From NCBI GenBank assembly GCA_043806735.1, contig JAZDGR010000050.1:1-64000 (forward strand): DNA of 64,000 nt, in the 5' to 3' direction. The position numbers were made by a program, and so were the translations under genes. How positions within the stretch are numbered: the first letter of the stretch is position 1; the number at the start of each line of letters is the position of its first letter. Source of the stretch: QYOJ01 sp043806735 (GTDB lineage Bacteria; Bacteroidota; Bacteroidia; Bacteroidales; FEN-979). The notes under the pieces are model-generated. The model did not search any database, had not been told where the DNA came from, and saw only the letters and a program-made list of their open reading frames with translations. Positions 9,014 through 17,993 of this stretch are shown piece by piece.

Positions 9014-10999
9014 TCATCTCACCACTGCAATCTTTTTCATCACTACCCCAAGGGCTGTTGTGGCTTTCACCAGATAGATTCCGGAAGACAGGTCCGAAAC
9101 ATTTATGGGGGAGTTCTGCCTCCCTTCTTCTTCCCGGAGCCGGACTGTTTTTCCGAAACTGGTCATCAGCTCAATTGTTTTTAAAGGTACGTCGCTGCTG
9201 ACGTGGATCACCCCTGAAGCCGGATTTGGATAGACCTCAACCCGGAATCCCTGAAGGTCGTCAATGCCTGTCATAAGCACTTCAACCGTATCGGATGGAA
9301 TGGATTCACAATAGGCATTATCAAATAGAGCGATAATATAATAATACAGAACAGGAGAACTAAGTGGCGGATCTGTATCCAGATAAGAAGTATCAGTGAC
9401 AGGCTCCGGGGTAAGGAGGGTAAAAGCTGTTCCCACATCACTACTGCGATAGACATTGTATCCATATACCTCCTGTGTGATGGACCCGGGGGAGAAAATA
9501 AGGGCCGGGCCTTTGTTTACCGTATCGGGTATCAGGATCCGCAGGTTGATCAGATAGTCGCCAGTGGTGGAGGGAGTAAGCGCTAAATAATCGGGGAATG
9601 AACCATAAAGAGATCCCCCTTGTGGACCGGAATTATCAGAGGACAAACGTGGATATGCATTATCCGGAGCCAGACCCATGGGCTGCAGAAAAATTCCGAC
9701 CATGCCACCACCCAGTCCGCTGATGCTGTCAAGTGAAATGTCTTCTTCCCAACCCCCATCTTCACTTGTAAAAAATGGGCCAATGGTGGCCACCTCCATG
9801 TATGTTGACCAATCGACCACATGGATCCTGTATTTCCAGTTACAGGGATATCCCCAAACAGCATGATGGAAGTCAATTTCGTAAAGCAACGCATATTGAA
9901 AACCTGACAGGTCAAATACGGTTCCATACACCCAGTCGAAGGATTGTAACGAGGCTGTAGCCGGATTTCCGTCATGATAAGCGATCTCTTCCTGAATCCA
10001 TGATTGCGGAAAGCCCTGGTTGCAGATGGGAGGGTGCCATGAAAGGAGAACATCCTGACCGTTAAAATCCCCGGTTGGAGAGACTGGAGGGTTGCAATAA
10101 GGTGTAATACAAATATTGTCCAGATACCAGTTGGCAATATCTGCACTGTTATCCCCAAAAGCCCGGAACCGGATTTTCATGATCCCGCCTCCGGCATCCG
10201 GGATTTCATGGTGGACATGTTCCCATCCAAAGGAACCGGTATTGGAAAACAGATCCATAAGATGCCACATGTCCTTATAATAGACCTCTGCCGCCATGTT
10301 CTCTGCTCCGGTTGTGCTGACATCATCCAACCGGATATCGTAATCGAAATGAATGACTGCACAAGTGAACGGACCGGCATTGATCAAATGACTGTATAGA
10401 CACAAAATGTTGGTATAATTGGTATCAGCAGGAGTTCCCGTATAGGTAGCAGCCGGCGCCGGGAACCCCTCCAGAGTGGTGATGGTCCAGTTTCCTTGAG
10501 ACGGGTAGAAAGACCATTCGGTATATGCAAAGGAAGCCTGATCCCAATGTTCACAAAATGGCAGACATCCGGAACAAATAATGATGATCTCTTCCGGACC
10601 AGCCGGAACCGATTCGTCAAAAAAACCGGGATAGTCGTATTCCGTCAAATCATAATAGGCGGAAACGGAATAGGTACGGTCACCGGGCATGACCGTAAAA
10701 TCGTAATACCAGGTAGTATCCTGACCTGACACGTATGCCAGGTAAGCGCCATCCCGGTAGATTCTGTACCCGATTAGTCCAGGAGGATTGCTGATTACCG
10801 GCTTATCCCAGGTTAAATAGGCATCGCATTCTACAGCTTCTACCTCCAGATTTGTGGGAGGCTCTAAGGTATACCAGGGAAGTTGAGCGCAAAGCCCTAC
10901 TCCCCCAAAAATAAGAAGGATCAACAAAATTCCTCTCAGAAGTGTTGATATGGAGGTAAAAAAAAACATATTGGAATATAATCTGGATGAATAGAGCAT
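9014..10999 (-). CDS. Large secreted protein with fibronectin-type domains and Por sorting domain
   Basis: A 661-residue secreted protein. An N-terminal signal anchor (LLRGILLILLIFGGVGLCAQ) is followed by a fibronectin-III-like domain (PPTNLEVEAVECDAYLTWDKP), a jelly-roll-like region containing NWYLDNICITPYCNPP, further FN3-like parts, and a Por C-terminal sorting domain (VYPNPASGVIHVSS, then GIYLVKATTALG and the basic end). It is therefore a probable type IX secretion substrate at the cell surface or outside. No catalytic motif is recognised. A second possible start lies at 10969 (MFFFTSIST), which would give a cleaner signal peptide. Confidence 0.75.
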   Translation of the reverse strand: MLYSSRLYSNMFFFTSISTLLRGILLILLIFGGVGLCAQLPWYTLEPPTNLEVEAVECDAYLTWDKPVISNPPGLIGYRIYRDGAYLAYVSGQDTTWYYDFTVMPGDRTYSVSAYYDLTEYDYPGFFDESVPAGPEEIIIICSGCLPFCEHWDQASFAYTEWSFYPSQGNWTITTLEGFPAPAATYTGTPADTNYTNILCLYSHLINAGPFTCAVIHFDYDIRLDDVSTTGAENMAAEVYYKDMWHLMDLFSNTGSFGWEHVHHEIPDAGGGIMKIRFRAFGDNSADIANWYLDNICITPYCNPPVSPTGDFNGQDVLLSWHPPICNQGFPQSWIQEEIAYHDGNPATASLQSFDWVYGTVFDLSGFQYALLYEIDFHHAVWGYPCNWKYRIHVVDWSTYMEVATIGPFFTSEDGGWEEDISLDSISGLGGGMVGIFLQPMGLAPDNAYPRLSSDNSGPQGGSLYGSFPDYLALTPSTTGDYLINLRILIPDTVNKGPALIFSPGSITQEVYGYNVYRSSDVGTAFTLLTPEPVTDTSYLDTDPPLSSPVLYYYIIALFDNAYCESIPSDTVEVLMTGIDDLQGFRVEVYPNPASGVIHVSSDVPLKTIELMTSFGKTVRLREEEGRQNSPINVSDLSSGIYLVKATTALGVVMKKIAVVR

Positions 11000-11026
11000 A
11001 AATTACGGGCAAATACTTACCCGATC

Positions 11027-11059
11027 CAAATATACAAAAAAAAACCTAAAATTTTCAAA
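11027..11059 (-). promoter_or_regulatory. Promoter of the FN3/Por-sorted protein
   Basis: On the minus strand, TATATTTG (11027-11034) matches the -7 consensus and TTTG lies 21 nt upstream. The distance to the ATG at 10999 is under 30 nt, consistent with that start. Confidence 0.6.
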
Positions 11060-11087
11060 AAAAATTCAGAAACTTTCGAACCGGATT

Positions 11088-12494
11088 TCAGACTCCGGAT
11101 CTGGTCAGGTAATCATGCATCGACCGGGCGGCAATGCGTCCGGCACCCATGGCGAGGATCACTGTTGCGGCACCGGTCACGATATCACCGCCGGCCCAAA
11201 CCCGGTCCATGGATGTTTTACCGGTACTTTCGTCCACCACGATGGTGCCTTTGGATGATATTTCCAGTTCCGGTGTAGTCTGGGGTATGATTGGGTTCGG
11301 GCTGTTTCCGATGGCCACAATGCAGGCATCCATCTGCATCCGGAATTCGGATCCATTTACACGGATAGGCCTTCGCCGGCCGGATTGATCGGGTTCTCCC
11401 AGCTCCATTCTGGAGCATTCAATCTCCTGCAACCACCCCTCTACATCGCCAAACAGTTTTTCCGGAAGCGTTAAAAAATGAAAGATCACTCCCTCTTCTT
11501 CTGCATTCTCAAATTCCTCGAGCCGCGCGGGCAACTCCTGCCGTGACCTGCGGTACACAATGTAAGCTTCCTCCGCGCCCAGCCGGAGCGCCGTACGCGC
11601 ACAATCCATAGCCACGTTCCCTCCGCCGACAACGGCAACTTTCTTATGGCGTTTTACCGGGGTGTATGTTTTCGGATACTGGAAGCCTCTCATCAGATTT
11701 ACCCGGGTCAGGTATTCATTCGCTGAATAGACTCCGTTCAGGTTTTCTCCCGGGATCTCCATGAACCAGGGCAATCCGGCTCCTGTACCCAGAAATACCG
11801 CATCGTATTCAGTTAGTATCTTGGAAAGGGATCTGATTTTTCCGACTACATAGTTACAAACCAGTTTAACACCCAACTGTTGAAGATAATTGATCTCCCT
11901 GCTGACAACCTTTCCGGGTAAACGGAATTCCGGGATACCATAAGTGAGAACTCCCCCTGGTTCATGCAGCGCTTCGACCATCGTAACCTCATGTCCGGCC
12001 AGAATCAGGTCACCGGCAACCGTGATTCCGGCAGGTCCGGATCCGATTACCATCACTCTTTTTCCGGTACTTTTGTTAATTTCCGGCAAGTCCATGTGGT
12101 CCTGTGAGGCTTCCCATTCTGCGGCAAACCGTTCAAGCCTGCCGATCGCTACCGGTGATCCTTTTTTCCCCAGCACACACTTGATCTCACACTGCTCTTC
12201 CTGTGGACAAACCCTCCCACAAACTCCCGGAAGGCAATTCTTTTCCTTCAACATTTTAATGGCATGGGTAAAATCTTCCTCTGCAATGCATTTAATGAAC
12301 CCGGGAATATTGATCTCTACGGGGCAGCCATCGATGCAGAATGGCTTTTTACATTGCAGGCATCTGCTGGCTTCTTCCACGGCCAGTTCAGGAGTGTATC
12401 CCAGTGCCACTTCCTGGAAGTTTCTCCGCCGGATATACGGCGGTTGTTTGGGCATCTCGACCCTGATGTAATTCACGGTTTTCTTTTCTGCCAT
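11088..12494 (-). CDS. gltA: GltA/NfnB-like NAD(P)H-dependent FAD oxidoreductase
   Basis: A 468-residue glutamate synthase small-subunit-like protein, starting at ATG 12494 (MAEKKTVNYIRVEM). The N-terminal Cys-rich part (CLQCKKPFCIDGCPVEI and CGRVCPQEEQCEIKC) binds two [4Fe-4S] clusters. A first dinucleotide fold is at MVIGSGPAGITVAGDLI (FAD) and a second at VAVVGGGNVAMDCARTALRLG (NAD(P)H). It ends with RVWAGGDIVTGAATVILAMG. In this family a stand-alone protein next to an NfnA/SudB-type subunit forms sulfide dehydrogenase or NADH-dependent ferredoxin:NADP+ oxidoreductase (Nfn), which bifurcates electrons. It is the last gene of a nine-gene redox operon. Which of these reactions it performs cannot be told from the sequence. 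Confidence 0.85.
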   Translation of the reverse strand: MAEKKTVNYIRVEMPKQPPYIRRRNFQEVALGYTPELAVEEASRCLQCKKPFCIDGCPVEINIPGFIKCIAEEDFTHAIKMLKEKNCLPGVCGRVCPQEEQCEIKCVLGKKGSPVAIGRLERFAAEWEASQDHMDLPEINKSTGKRVMVIGSGPAGITVAGDLILAGHEVTMVEALHEPGGVLTYGIPEFRLPGKVVSREINYLQQLGVKLVCNYVVGKIRSLSKILTEYDAVFLGTGAGLPWFMEIPGENLNGVYSANEYLTRVNLMRGFQYPKTYTPVKRHKKVAVVGGGNVAMDCARTALRLGAEEAYIVYRRSRQELPARLEEFENAEEEGVIFHFLTLPEKLFGDVEGWLQEIECSRMELGEPDQSGRRRPIRVNGSEFRMQMDACIVAIGNSPNPIIPQTTPELEISSKGTIVVDESTGKTSMDRVWAGGDIVTGAATVILAMGAGRIAARSMHDYLTRSGV

Positions 12495-13326
12495 ATCGGT
12501 TTCCTCCACATCCGGAATGATGAACAAGAAATGCTTCTTCGCCTACATATTGTTTTCTCCGTTTTGCCAGTTCTTCCCAATCCACATACCTGCCGTCGAA
12601 ATCAGGACCATCGACACAGGCAAATTTCATCTTTCCATTCACGGTACAGCGGCATACGCCACACATCCCTGTCCCGTCAATCATGATCGTGTTCAGGGTA
12701 ACAATGATGGGAACATCGTAATGAGCATACTCCTGGGTGGTCTTGTACGACAATGTCATACACCCGTTTGCAATTATCCGGTCGGGTCTGATCCCGGTTT
12801 CCCTGATGATATCCTCGCCTTTGTTGATGTGCCCTTTGTAGCCATAACTGCCGTCCCGGGTAAGTTTAATCACTTTATCACTGTATTCCGCCAATTTGTC
12901 CTCCCAGTAAAGGAGGTTTTTACTTCGTCCTTCCATGATGGTTATCACCACGTTGCCTTTTTTCTTCAACGCTCTGACGACCGGGAAAATTGATCCCATC
13001 CCGAAACAACCACCAATGCAGATGACAGTGCCAAAACGGTCTATTTTCGTGGGTTTGCCAAGCGGGCCGACCACCGTTGGAATGGTGTCACCGGCTTTGA
13101 GCATGGCCAGTTTCCCAGTGGATGTGCCCACCTCCATGAAAACGATGGTCAACGTTCCCTCTTTATGGTCCCAATCGGCTGCTGATAAGGGGATTCTTTC
13201 AGCCCCTTCGCCGGCATGGACGATGACAAACTGTCCCGGTTGTATCTCTTCAATGACCTCAGGAGCACGAACCACCAGCAAGTGGAGGTTGGGGACGATC
13301 ATTTTTCTTTCAACAATCTCAAACAT
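12388..13326 (-). CDS. NfnA/SudB-like FAD-NAD-binding [2Fe-2S] subunit
   Basis: A ferredoxin-NADP reductase-like subunit related to dihydroorotate dehydrogenase electron-transfer proteins. The N-terminal FAD domain has GQFVIVHAGEGAERIPLSAAD, the NAD domain has CIGGCFGMGSIFPVVRALK, and the C-terminal Cys motif GTGMCGVCRCTVNGKMKFACVDGP (split: GTGMCGVCRC and FACVDGP) holds a [2Fe-2S] cluster. The family is usually about 270-285 residues; here the frame runs to 312. The last 40 residues (after FLVHH) overlap gltA by 107 bp in another frame and look non-native, suggesting a lost stop codon or a small frameshift. It pairs with the GltA-like subunit downstream. Confidence 0.85.
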   Translation of the reverse strand: MFEIVERKMIVPNLHLLVVRAPEVIEEIQPGQFVIVHAGEGAERIPLSAADWDHKEGTLTIVFMEVGTSTGKLAMLKAGDTIPTVVGPLGKPTKIDRFGTVICIGGCFGMGSIFPVVRALKKKGNVVITIMEGRSKNLLYWEDKLAEYSDKVIKLTRDGSYGYKGHINKGEDIIRETGIRPDRIIANGCMTLSYKTTQEYAHYDVPIIVTLNTIMIDGTGMCGVCRCTVNGKMKFACVDGPDFDGRYVDWEELAKRRKQYVGEEAFLVHHSGCGGNRYGRKENRELHQGRDAQTTAVYPAEKLPGSGTGIHS

Positions 13327-15646
13327 GATCCCTCATTATATTTATGTAGCAAGGATTACTTTCGAATTTCAATTTTCCGTTTGTGGTAGTCAGATAAATG
13401 GTTCCCCGGGGGATATTTTTTCTGATTACCGAAGTAGAACTCATTTTCTTTCCTGGAGTAAGAAGTTGTATAGGGTCACCCTGCTTAACCCCCAGTTTTT
13501 TAGCGTCGAACGGATTGAGTATCACGTTACCGGGTTGAATCAGCTCCCCGAACGCTGAAATATCCCTGCCAAGGTTCGAATTGTTATAAACATGCGGATT
13601 TTTCTCCTGTATCAATATATAGGGATATTTCTTGCCGGAAGGGGAAGCCTTCTTTGTAACAGCCGTTACAGTTTTACCGGAATACCTGGGTATTTTCGCC
13701 GGACCGGAAATCCACTGTTTCATCTCTCGGGAGGAAAACCCTGCACTCTTTGTCTTCCTGGTTCCGGTCAGAGCAGATAATATCTCATTATGGGAACGGG
13801 CGTATCCGTGTGGGAGAGCAACCGGCTTGATTTTTTTTATTTTACCGCCGGTGCTAAGATAGGACCCTCCTGCTTCCCCCCAAAGAGCGGCCGGCAACAG
13901 TACATCCGGATATAATCCAGGAGGAACCGGAAAGGCATCCTGGTAAATCATATGTTTCACATCCAGTGTTTCGGTAAAGGGAGCATCACCAATGAGGTAG
14001 AGGGTGTTTATTTTTCCCTCTTTGATTTTCCTGTATATCTCCTCAACCGGTTTCAGGTTGATCAGTGAAAGCAATCCGTTTAGATTCCCATACGGAGTGG
14101 GAATAAAGAGGCTGGAATTGGTCAGCCGGGCAACCTGCTGAATTTTCGTCAACAGTCCGCAGCAATCCGTTAAGGAGATGATCTGGGGGCCAACGACGAT
14201 AACTGACCGTTTTGCTTTTTTCAATGTACCGCTGAGTTCTTTGATCGCCGGCAGGCTGCATTGTCCGTTTTTCATACAGAGGATCATTTGGTCAAAGTAC
14301 TCCTCCTCTTTCCCCGGAACCGGAAAAAATCTGTGCCGGGCAAACCGTGATGTAGTGTCGCCAATCCATCCGACCTGATAATACGGGATCCCCCTGTCAG
14401 CAGCAGACTTGATGGCCAGTGTCAACGGGGCGAAATTATAGTTCCCGTTCAGGAAAAGAGAGAGAACAGCATCGGCTGTATTTACCTTTTCCAGTTCCAC
14501 TGATTGCTTCGCCAGATGAAGATAAGAAAGGAAATGTTCATCCAGGCAGGATGCGGTGAATTCGCTGGTTCGCAATATGGTTTCTCCAAAAAATTTTGCT
14601 GCGTGGATCTCTTCCAGGGTCAGACCGGGGGAAATAAACAAGGCCGAACGTCCGGGGCGGGTACCCTCCAGGATCTCGCGGGTTTTTTCAAGGGCAAAAT
14701 CCCAGGTAACAATGCCATACCCTTCCGGATACCGGTATTCTGGTTCGAGGATCCGTTCGGTTCTGTTGACAAGTTCGCTCAGGCAGAAGCGTCCCTTGAC
14801 ACAAAGATCTCCTCCTGACTCATGAGGTTTACCGGGAGGTACAGTCCCCACGATTTTATCTTTTACGGTCAACGCCTGCAAATCACAATTCAGGCTGCAA
14901 AGCGGGCAGGCTGAAGGGGCATATTTTTCAGGTACTCCCCACCATTTCCTGCTTTTCTCCGACATCGCACCGGTCGGACAAACGGAAACACATGCCCCGC
15001 AGAACTCACAGTCTGCCTCCACATGTGAGGCATCGAAAGAAGGGCCGATAGTGGTCAACTTCCCCCTTTGTTTTAGGGAAAGCACAGCGCTTTTCCGGTG
15101 CTCATTGCAGATCCGGACACATCGCCCGCAATAAATGCATAAATTATAATCCCTGTCGAAAAACGGATCAAACTTTTCCAGGGGAATCCCCCGGTAAAGA
15201 CCGGGTAAGGTAAGCTCATCTATCCCAAATTCGTCGACGATCCGTTGCAGTTCACAGTCGTTATCCTTCGGGCACCATCTGCAACCGGTGGTTATTCCGA
15301 CCTTTCTGATGGTCTCCTGGAAGACTTTACACCCTTCAATATCATCACACATCAGGCAGGCCGCGGGGTGTTCGCTAAGAATTAACTGGATCAACTCCCG
15401 GCGCATTTCCTGTAAGACTTTCGTGTTCGTACGAACAATCATTCCCTCCTCTGCCATGGTGGTACAGGAGGTAGGGTACCCGTTTCTTCCTTCAATTTCG
15501 ACCACACATAACCGGCAACCGCCATACGGAGTCAGTTCCGGGTGTGCGCAAAGAGTAGGAATGTCGATGCAATTTTTTCTGGCTGCATCAAGAATGGTTA
15601 CGGGTTTGCCCAGGTGGATTTCCCGGTTGTCAATAGTCAGATTCAT
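13319..15646 (-). CDS. NuoG/FdhA-like iron-sulfur molybdopterin-type subunit
   Basis: A 775-residue electron-transfer subunit. In order: a plant-type [2Fe-2S] domain (CAHPELTPYGGCRLCVVEI, then Cys at SCTTM), the NuoG Cys-rich motif HPAACLMCDDIEGC, two ferredoxin [4Fe-4S] motifs (CIYCGRCVRICNEH and CEFCGACVSVCPTGAM), the molybdopterin-enzyme Fe4S4 motif CPLCSLNCDLQ with GGDLCVKGRF, a molybdopterin oxidoreductase-like region, and a C-terminal dinucleotide-binding-like domain (NNSNLGRDISAFGEL). It resembles the alpha subunit of NAD-linked formate dehydrogenases or NuoG. I do not see a convincing Sec/Cys molybdenum ligand, so it may be a wiring subunit without molybdenum catalysis. It overlaps nuoF by 4 bp. 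Confidence 0.8.
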   Translation of the reverse strand: MNLTIDNREIHLGKPVTILDAARKNCIDIPTLCAHPELTPYGGCRLCVVEIEGRNGYPTSCTTMAEEGMIVRTNTKVLQEMRRELIQLILSEHPAACLMCDDIEGCKVFQETIRKVGITTGCRWCPKDNDCELQRIVDEFGIDELTLPGLYRGIPLEKFDPFFDRDYNLCIYCGRCVRICNEHRKSAVLSLKQRGKLTTIGPSFDASHVEADCEFCGACVSVCPTGAMSEKSRKWWGVPEKYAPSACPLCSLNCDLQALTVKDKIVGTVPPGKPHESGGDLCVKGRFCLSELVNRTERILEPEYRYPEGYGIVTWDFALEKTREILEGTRPGRSALFISPGLTLEEIHAAKFFGETILRTSEFTASCLDEHFLSYLHLAKQSVELEKVNTADAVLSLFLNGNYNFAPLTLAIKSAADRGIPYYQVGWIGDTTSRFARHRFFPVPGKEEEYFDQMILCMKNGQCSLPAIKELSGTLKKAKRSVIVVGPQIISLTDCCGLLTKIQQVARLTNSSLFIPTPYGNLNGLLSLINLKPVEEIYRKIKEGKINTLYLIGDAPFTETLDVKHMIYQDAFPVPPGLYPDVLLPAALWGEAGGSYLSTGGKIKKIKPVALPHGYARSHNEILSALTGTRKTKSAGFSSREMKQWISGPAKIPRYSGKTVTAVTKKASPSGKKYPYILIQEKNPHVYNNSNLGRDISAFGELIQPGNVILNPFDAKKLGVKQGDPIQLLTPGKKMSSTSVIRKNIPRGTIYLTTTNGKLKFESNPCYINIMRDHV

Positions 15647-17520
15647 TCTTCTTTCCTTGAAGTGATTACGATAGCATTGCCTGCAATCGCATCAAACCGG
15701 CATACATCGTAGCATGCACGGCATTTGATGCATTTTTCTTTATCCAGGTTGTGCGGTTCGGAGCGGGGGCCTATAATCGCTCCGGTAGGACACACACTGA
15801 CGCATCGCTGGCACCCGGTACATTTCTCCCTGATCACCGTATATTCTATCAGTGAGGTGCATACGAGAGCCGGGCAGTAATATTCGTTCAGATGCTCCAC
15901 ATATTCAGGCCGGAAATAATGGAGGGTGGTGAGAACAGGATTTGGAGCCGTTTGCCCTAACCCGCATAGAGAAGTTGCTTTTACCAGTTTTGCCAGCGAC
16001 TCCAGTTTATCCAGGTACTCGGGTTCCGCTTCTCCCTTACATATTTTCTCCAGAATTTCAACCATGTGACGGGTGCCGACTCTACAGGGGGTACACTTCC
16101 CGCAGGATTCCTTCTGGATAAAATCCAGAAAGTACCTGGCTATATCGACCACACAGGTATCCTGATCCATTACAATTAATCCGCCTGAACCCATGATGGA
16201 ACCGACCGAGGCAAGCGTTTCATAGGTCACCGGGGTATCCAGGAGTTCTTTCGGAACGCATCCTCCCGAAGGGCCCCCTGTCTGAACCGCTTTAAAGGGT
16301 TTTTGTGTTCCGCCGCCGATATCAAAGATAATTTTCCGCAAAGGGGTTCCAAGCGGAACTTCAATCAACCCGGAACGCCGGATCTTTCCTACGAGAGAAA
16401 ATGTTTTTGTCCCGAAATTCCCTTCCACTCCATATTGTCTGTACCACTTGGGTCCATTTCTAAGAATATGAGGTATTGTGCCGAGGGTTTCAACATTATT
16501 GATGACGGTGGGCTTTTCATGCAACCCGGAAACAGCAGGAAACGGAGGCCGGGTTCGCGGCATGCCCCGTTTCCCTTCAATGGAATGGATCAGTGCTGTT
16601 TCCTCCCCGCATACAAAAGCACCCGCTCCCTCTTTAATTGTAATGGAAAAAGAAAAATTCGATCCGAGGATATTCTGTCCGATTAATCCATATTCTTTTA
16701 CCTGTTTCAACGCCTGCTGCAACCGCAGGATTGCAAGAGGATACTCCGCTCGGATGTAAATATATCCCTGTGAGGCGCCAATGGCATAGGCAGCGATCAG
16801 CATTCCTTCCAGGAGTGCATGCGGGTCGCTTTCAATCAGCAGACGATTCATAAATGCCCCGGGATCGCCTTCGTCGGCATTGCAGATCAGGTATTTCTCG
16901 TCAGCCTTGGTATTCCTGCAGGTTCTCCATTTTATGCCGGTCGGAAAGCCTGCTCCCCCTCTTCCACGCAATCCTGCTTCGGTGATTTCATCGATGATCT
17001 CGTCAGGCGATCTTCCCAGGGCCTTCGAAAGTCCCTCATATCCGTTGTTGGCTATGTAATGGTGAATATTTTCCGGGTCGATCAGACCGCAATTTTTCGT
17101 CACGATGCGTACCTGAGGTTTCAGCATGGGCTGATCAAAAAATCTTGGAATGCTGTCGAAAGATTCCGTTCCGAAATGACCCAGTACTTTTCCTTTATGA
17201 CACTCTTTGTCAAGTAAATACTTACGGAGAATTACCTCGGCAAACTTCTCATCGACATTTCCAAAGGAGACCCGTGGATTTCCGAAAGCAGAAATATCCA
17301 TGATCGGTTCGAGGTAGCATGTTCCGATGCATCCCACCTCCACTAACTGGGCCGAAATCTGATTTTTCTTCAGGGTGTTCAGTATGGCTTGCTTGACTTT
17401 ATCCGCACCCGCGGCTTTCCCGCAGGAAGCCATCCCCAGATAAATAACAGGCTCTTTTGAAGTGAGTAAAGCATCCCATTCTGCTGAACTTTTCTTTTTG
17501 AGTTTAGTGAAGTTATTCAT
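15643..17520 (-). CDS. NuoF/HydB-like NADH-binding flavoprotein subunit
   Basis: A 625-residue diaphorase subunit. Residues 25-110 form a thioredoxin-like [2Fe-2S] domain (MASCGKAAG, then VEVGCIGTCYLEP). The NADH/FMN site is GLRGRGGAGFPTGIKW and NADEGDPGAFMNR. The [4Fe-4S] motif is ESCGKCTPCRVGTRHMVE. The C-terminus adds two ferredoxin clusters (CTGCQRCVSVCPTGAI, CIKCRACYDVCRFDAI). This architecture is that of HydB of electron-bifurcating [FeFe]-hydrogenases and of NADH-linked formate dehydrogenases. It passes electrons between NAD(H) and the NuoG-like subunit. It overlaps nuoE by 8 bp, indicating tight translational coupling. Confidence 0.92.
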   Translation of the reverse strand: MNNFTKLKKKSSAEWDALLTSKEPVIYLGMASCGKAAGADKVKQAILNTLKKNQISAQLVEVGCIGTCYLEPIMDISAFGNPRVSFGNVDEKFAEVILRKYLLDKECHKGKVLGHFGTESFDSIPRFFDQPMLKPQVRIVTKNCGLIDPENIHHYIANNGYEGLSKALGRSPDEIIDEITEAGLRGRGGAGFPTGIKWRTCRNTKADEKYLICNADEGDPGAFMNRLLIESDPHALLEGMLIAAYAIGASQGYIYIRAEYPLAILRLQQALKQVKEYGLIGQNILGSNFSFSITIKEGAGAFVCGEETALIHSIEGKRGMPRTRPPFPAVSGLHEKPTVINNVETLGTIPHILRNGPKWYRQYGVEGNFGTKTFSLVGKIRRSGLIEVPLGTPLRKIIFDIGGGTQKPFKAVQTGGPSGGCVPKELLDTPVTYETLASVGSIMGSGGLIVMDQDTCVVDIARYFLDFIQKESCGKCTPCRVGTRHMVEILEKICKGEAEPEYLDKLESLAKLVKATSLCGLGQTAPNPVLTTLHYFRPEYVEHLNEYYCPALVCTSLIEYTVIREKCTGCQRCVSVCPTGAIIGPRSEPHNLDKEKCIKCRACYDVCRFDAIAGNAIVITSRKEE

Positions 17521-17971
17521 ATTTGCCCCACATCTCCTTTAGTTTGATAATATTTACCTTGCTTTGAATGTCATCGTCGATCTTCACAACGGGGGCCAAT
17601 GCACAACATCCAAGGCAGGCAACCCGGTTCAAATCGAATTTTTTATCCGCAGTACATTCTCCGGGTTTGACTTCCAGGTCTCTTATGCAGGTTTCCAGTA
17701 AGGTTTCCCCTCCGTTGACATGGCAGGCGGTCCCCAGGCATATGCTGATAGAATGCCGGCCAGGTTCGGTAAATCGAAACTGAGAGTAAAAGGAAGCCAC
17801 CCCGTATACCTGGCTTTCCGTTAATTTTAAATAACCAGCGATGGTTTCCACGATCTCTTCCGAGATATAACCGCAGGTCGCCTGGGCCTTTTGAAGGAGC
17901 GGAATTAAACTCCCTTCTTCCACCTGACACGATTGAAGAATTTCGGAAAAAGAGGTGTTGGTTAACTCCAT
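17513..17971 (-). CDS. NuoE/HydC-like [2Fe-2S] thioredoxin-fold subunit
   Basis: A 152-residue NuoE-family protein. An N-terminal helical part is followed by a thioredoxin-like domain with CLGTACHVNGGETLLETC and, about 35 residues later, CLGCCALAPVVKID, which provide the ligands of one [2Fe-2S] cluster. Such subunits associate with NuoF/HydB. Its place directly before the NuoF-like gene completes the NuoEFG-type module of the operon. Confidence 0.93.
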   Translation of the reverse strand: MELTNTSFSEILQSCQVEEGSLIPLLQKAQATCGYISEEIVETIAGYLKLTESQVYGVASFYSQFRFTEPGRHSISICLGTACHVNGGETLLETCIRDLEVKPGECTADKKFDLNRVACLGCCALAPVVKIDDDIQSKVNIIKLKEMWGKYE

Positions 17972-17993
17972 AACTCTTGCTATTAGTGGGCAA

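Noticed and set aside
13319..15646. The NuoG-like protein as a full [FeFe]-hydrogenase HydA
   Set aside because: It has no H-cluster L1-L3 motifs; its C-terminal half is molybdopterin-oxidoreductase-like. The H-cluster-like motifs are in the separate protein at 17994-19242.
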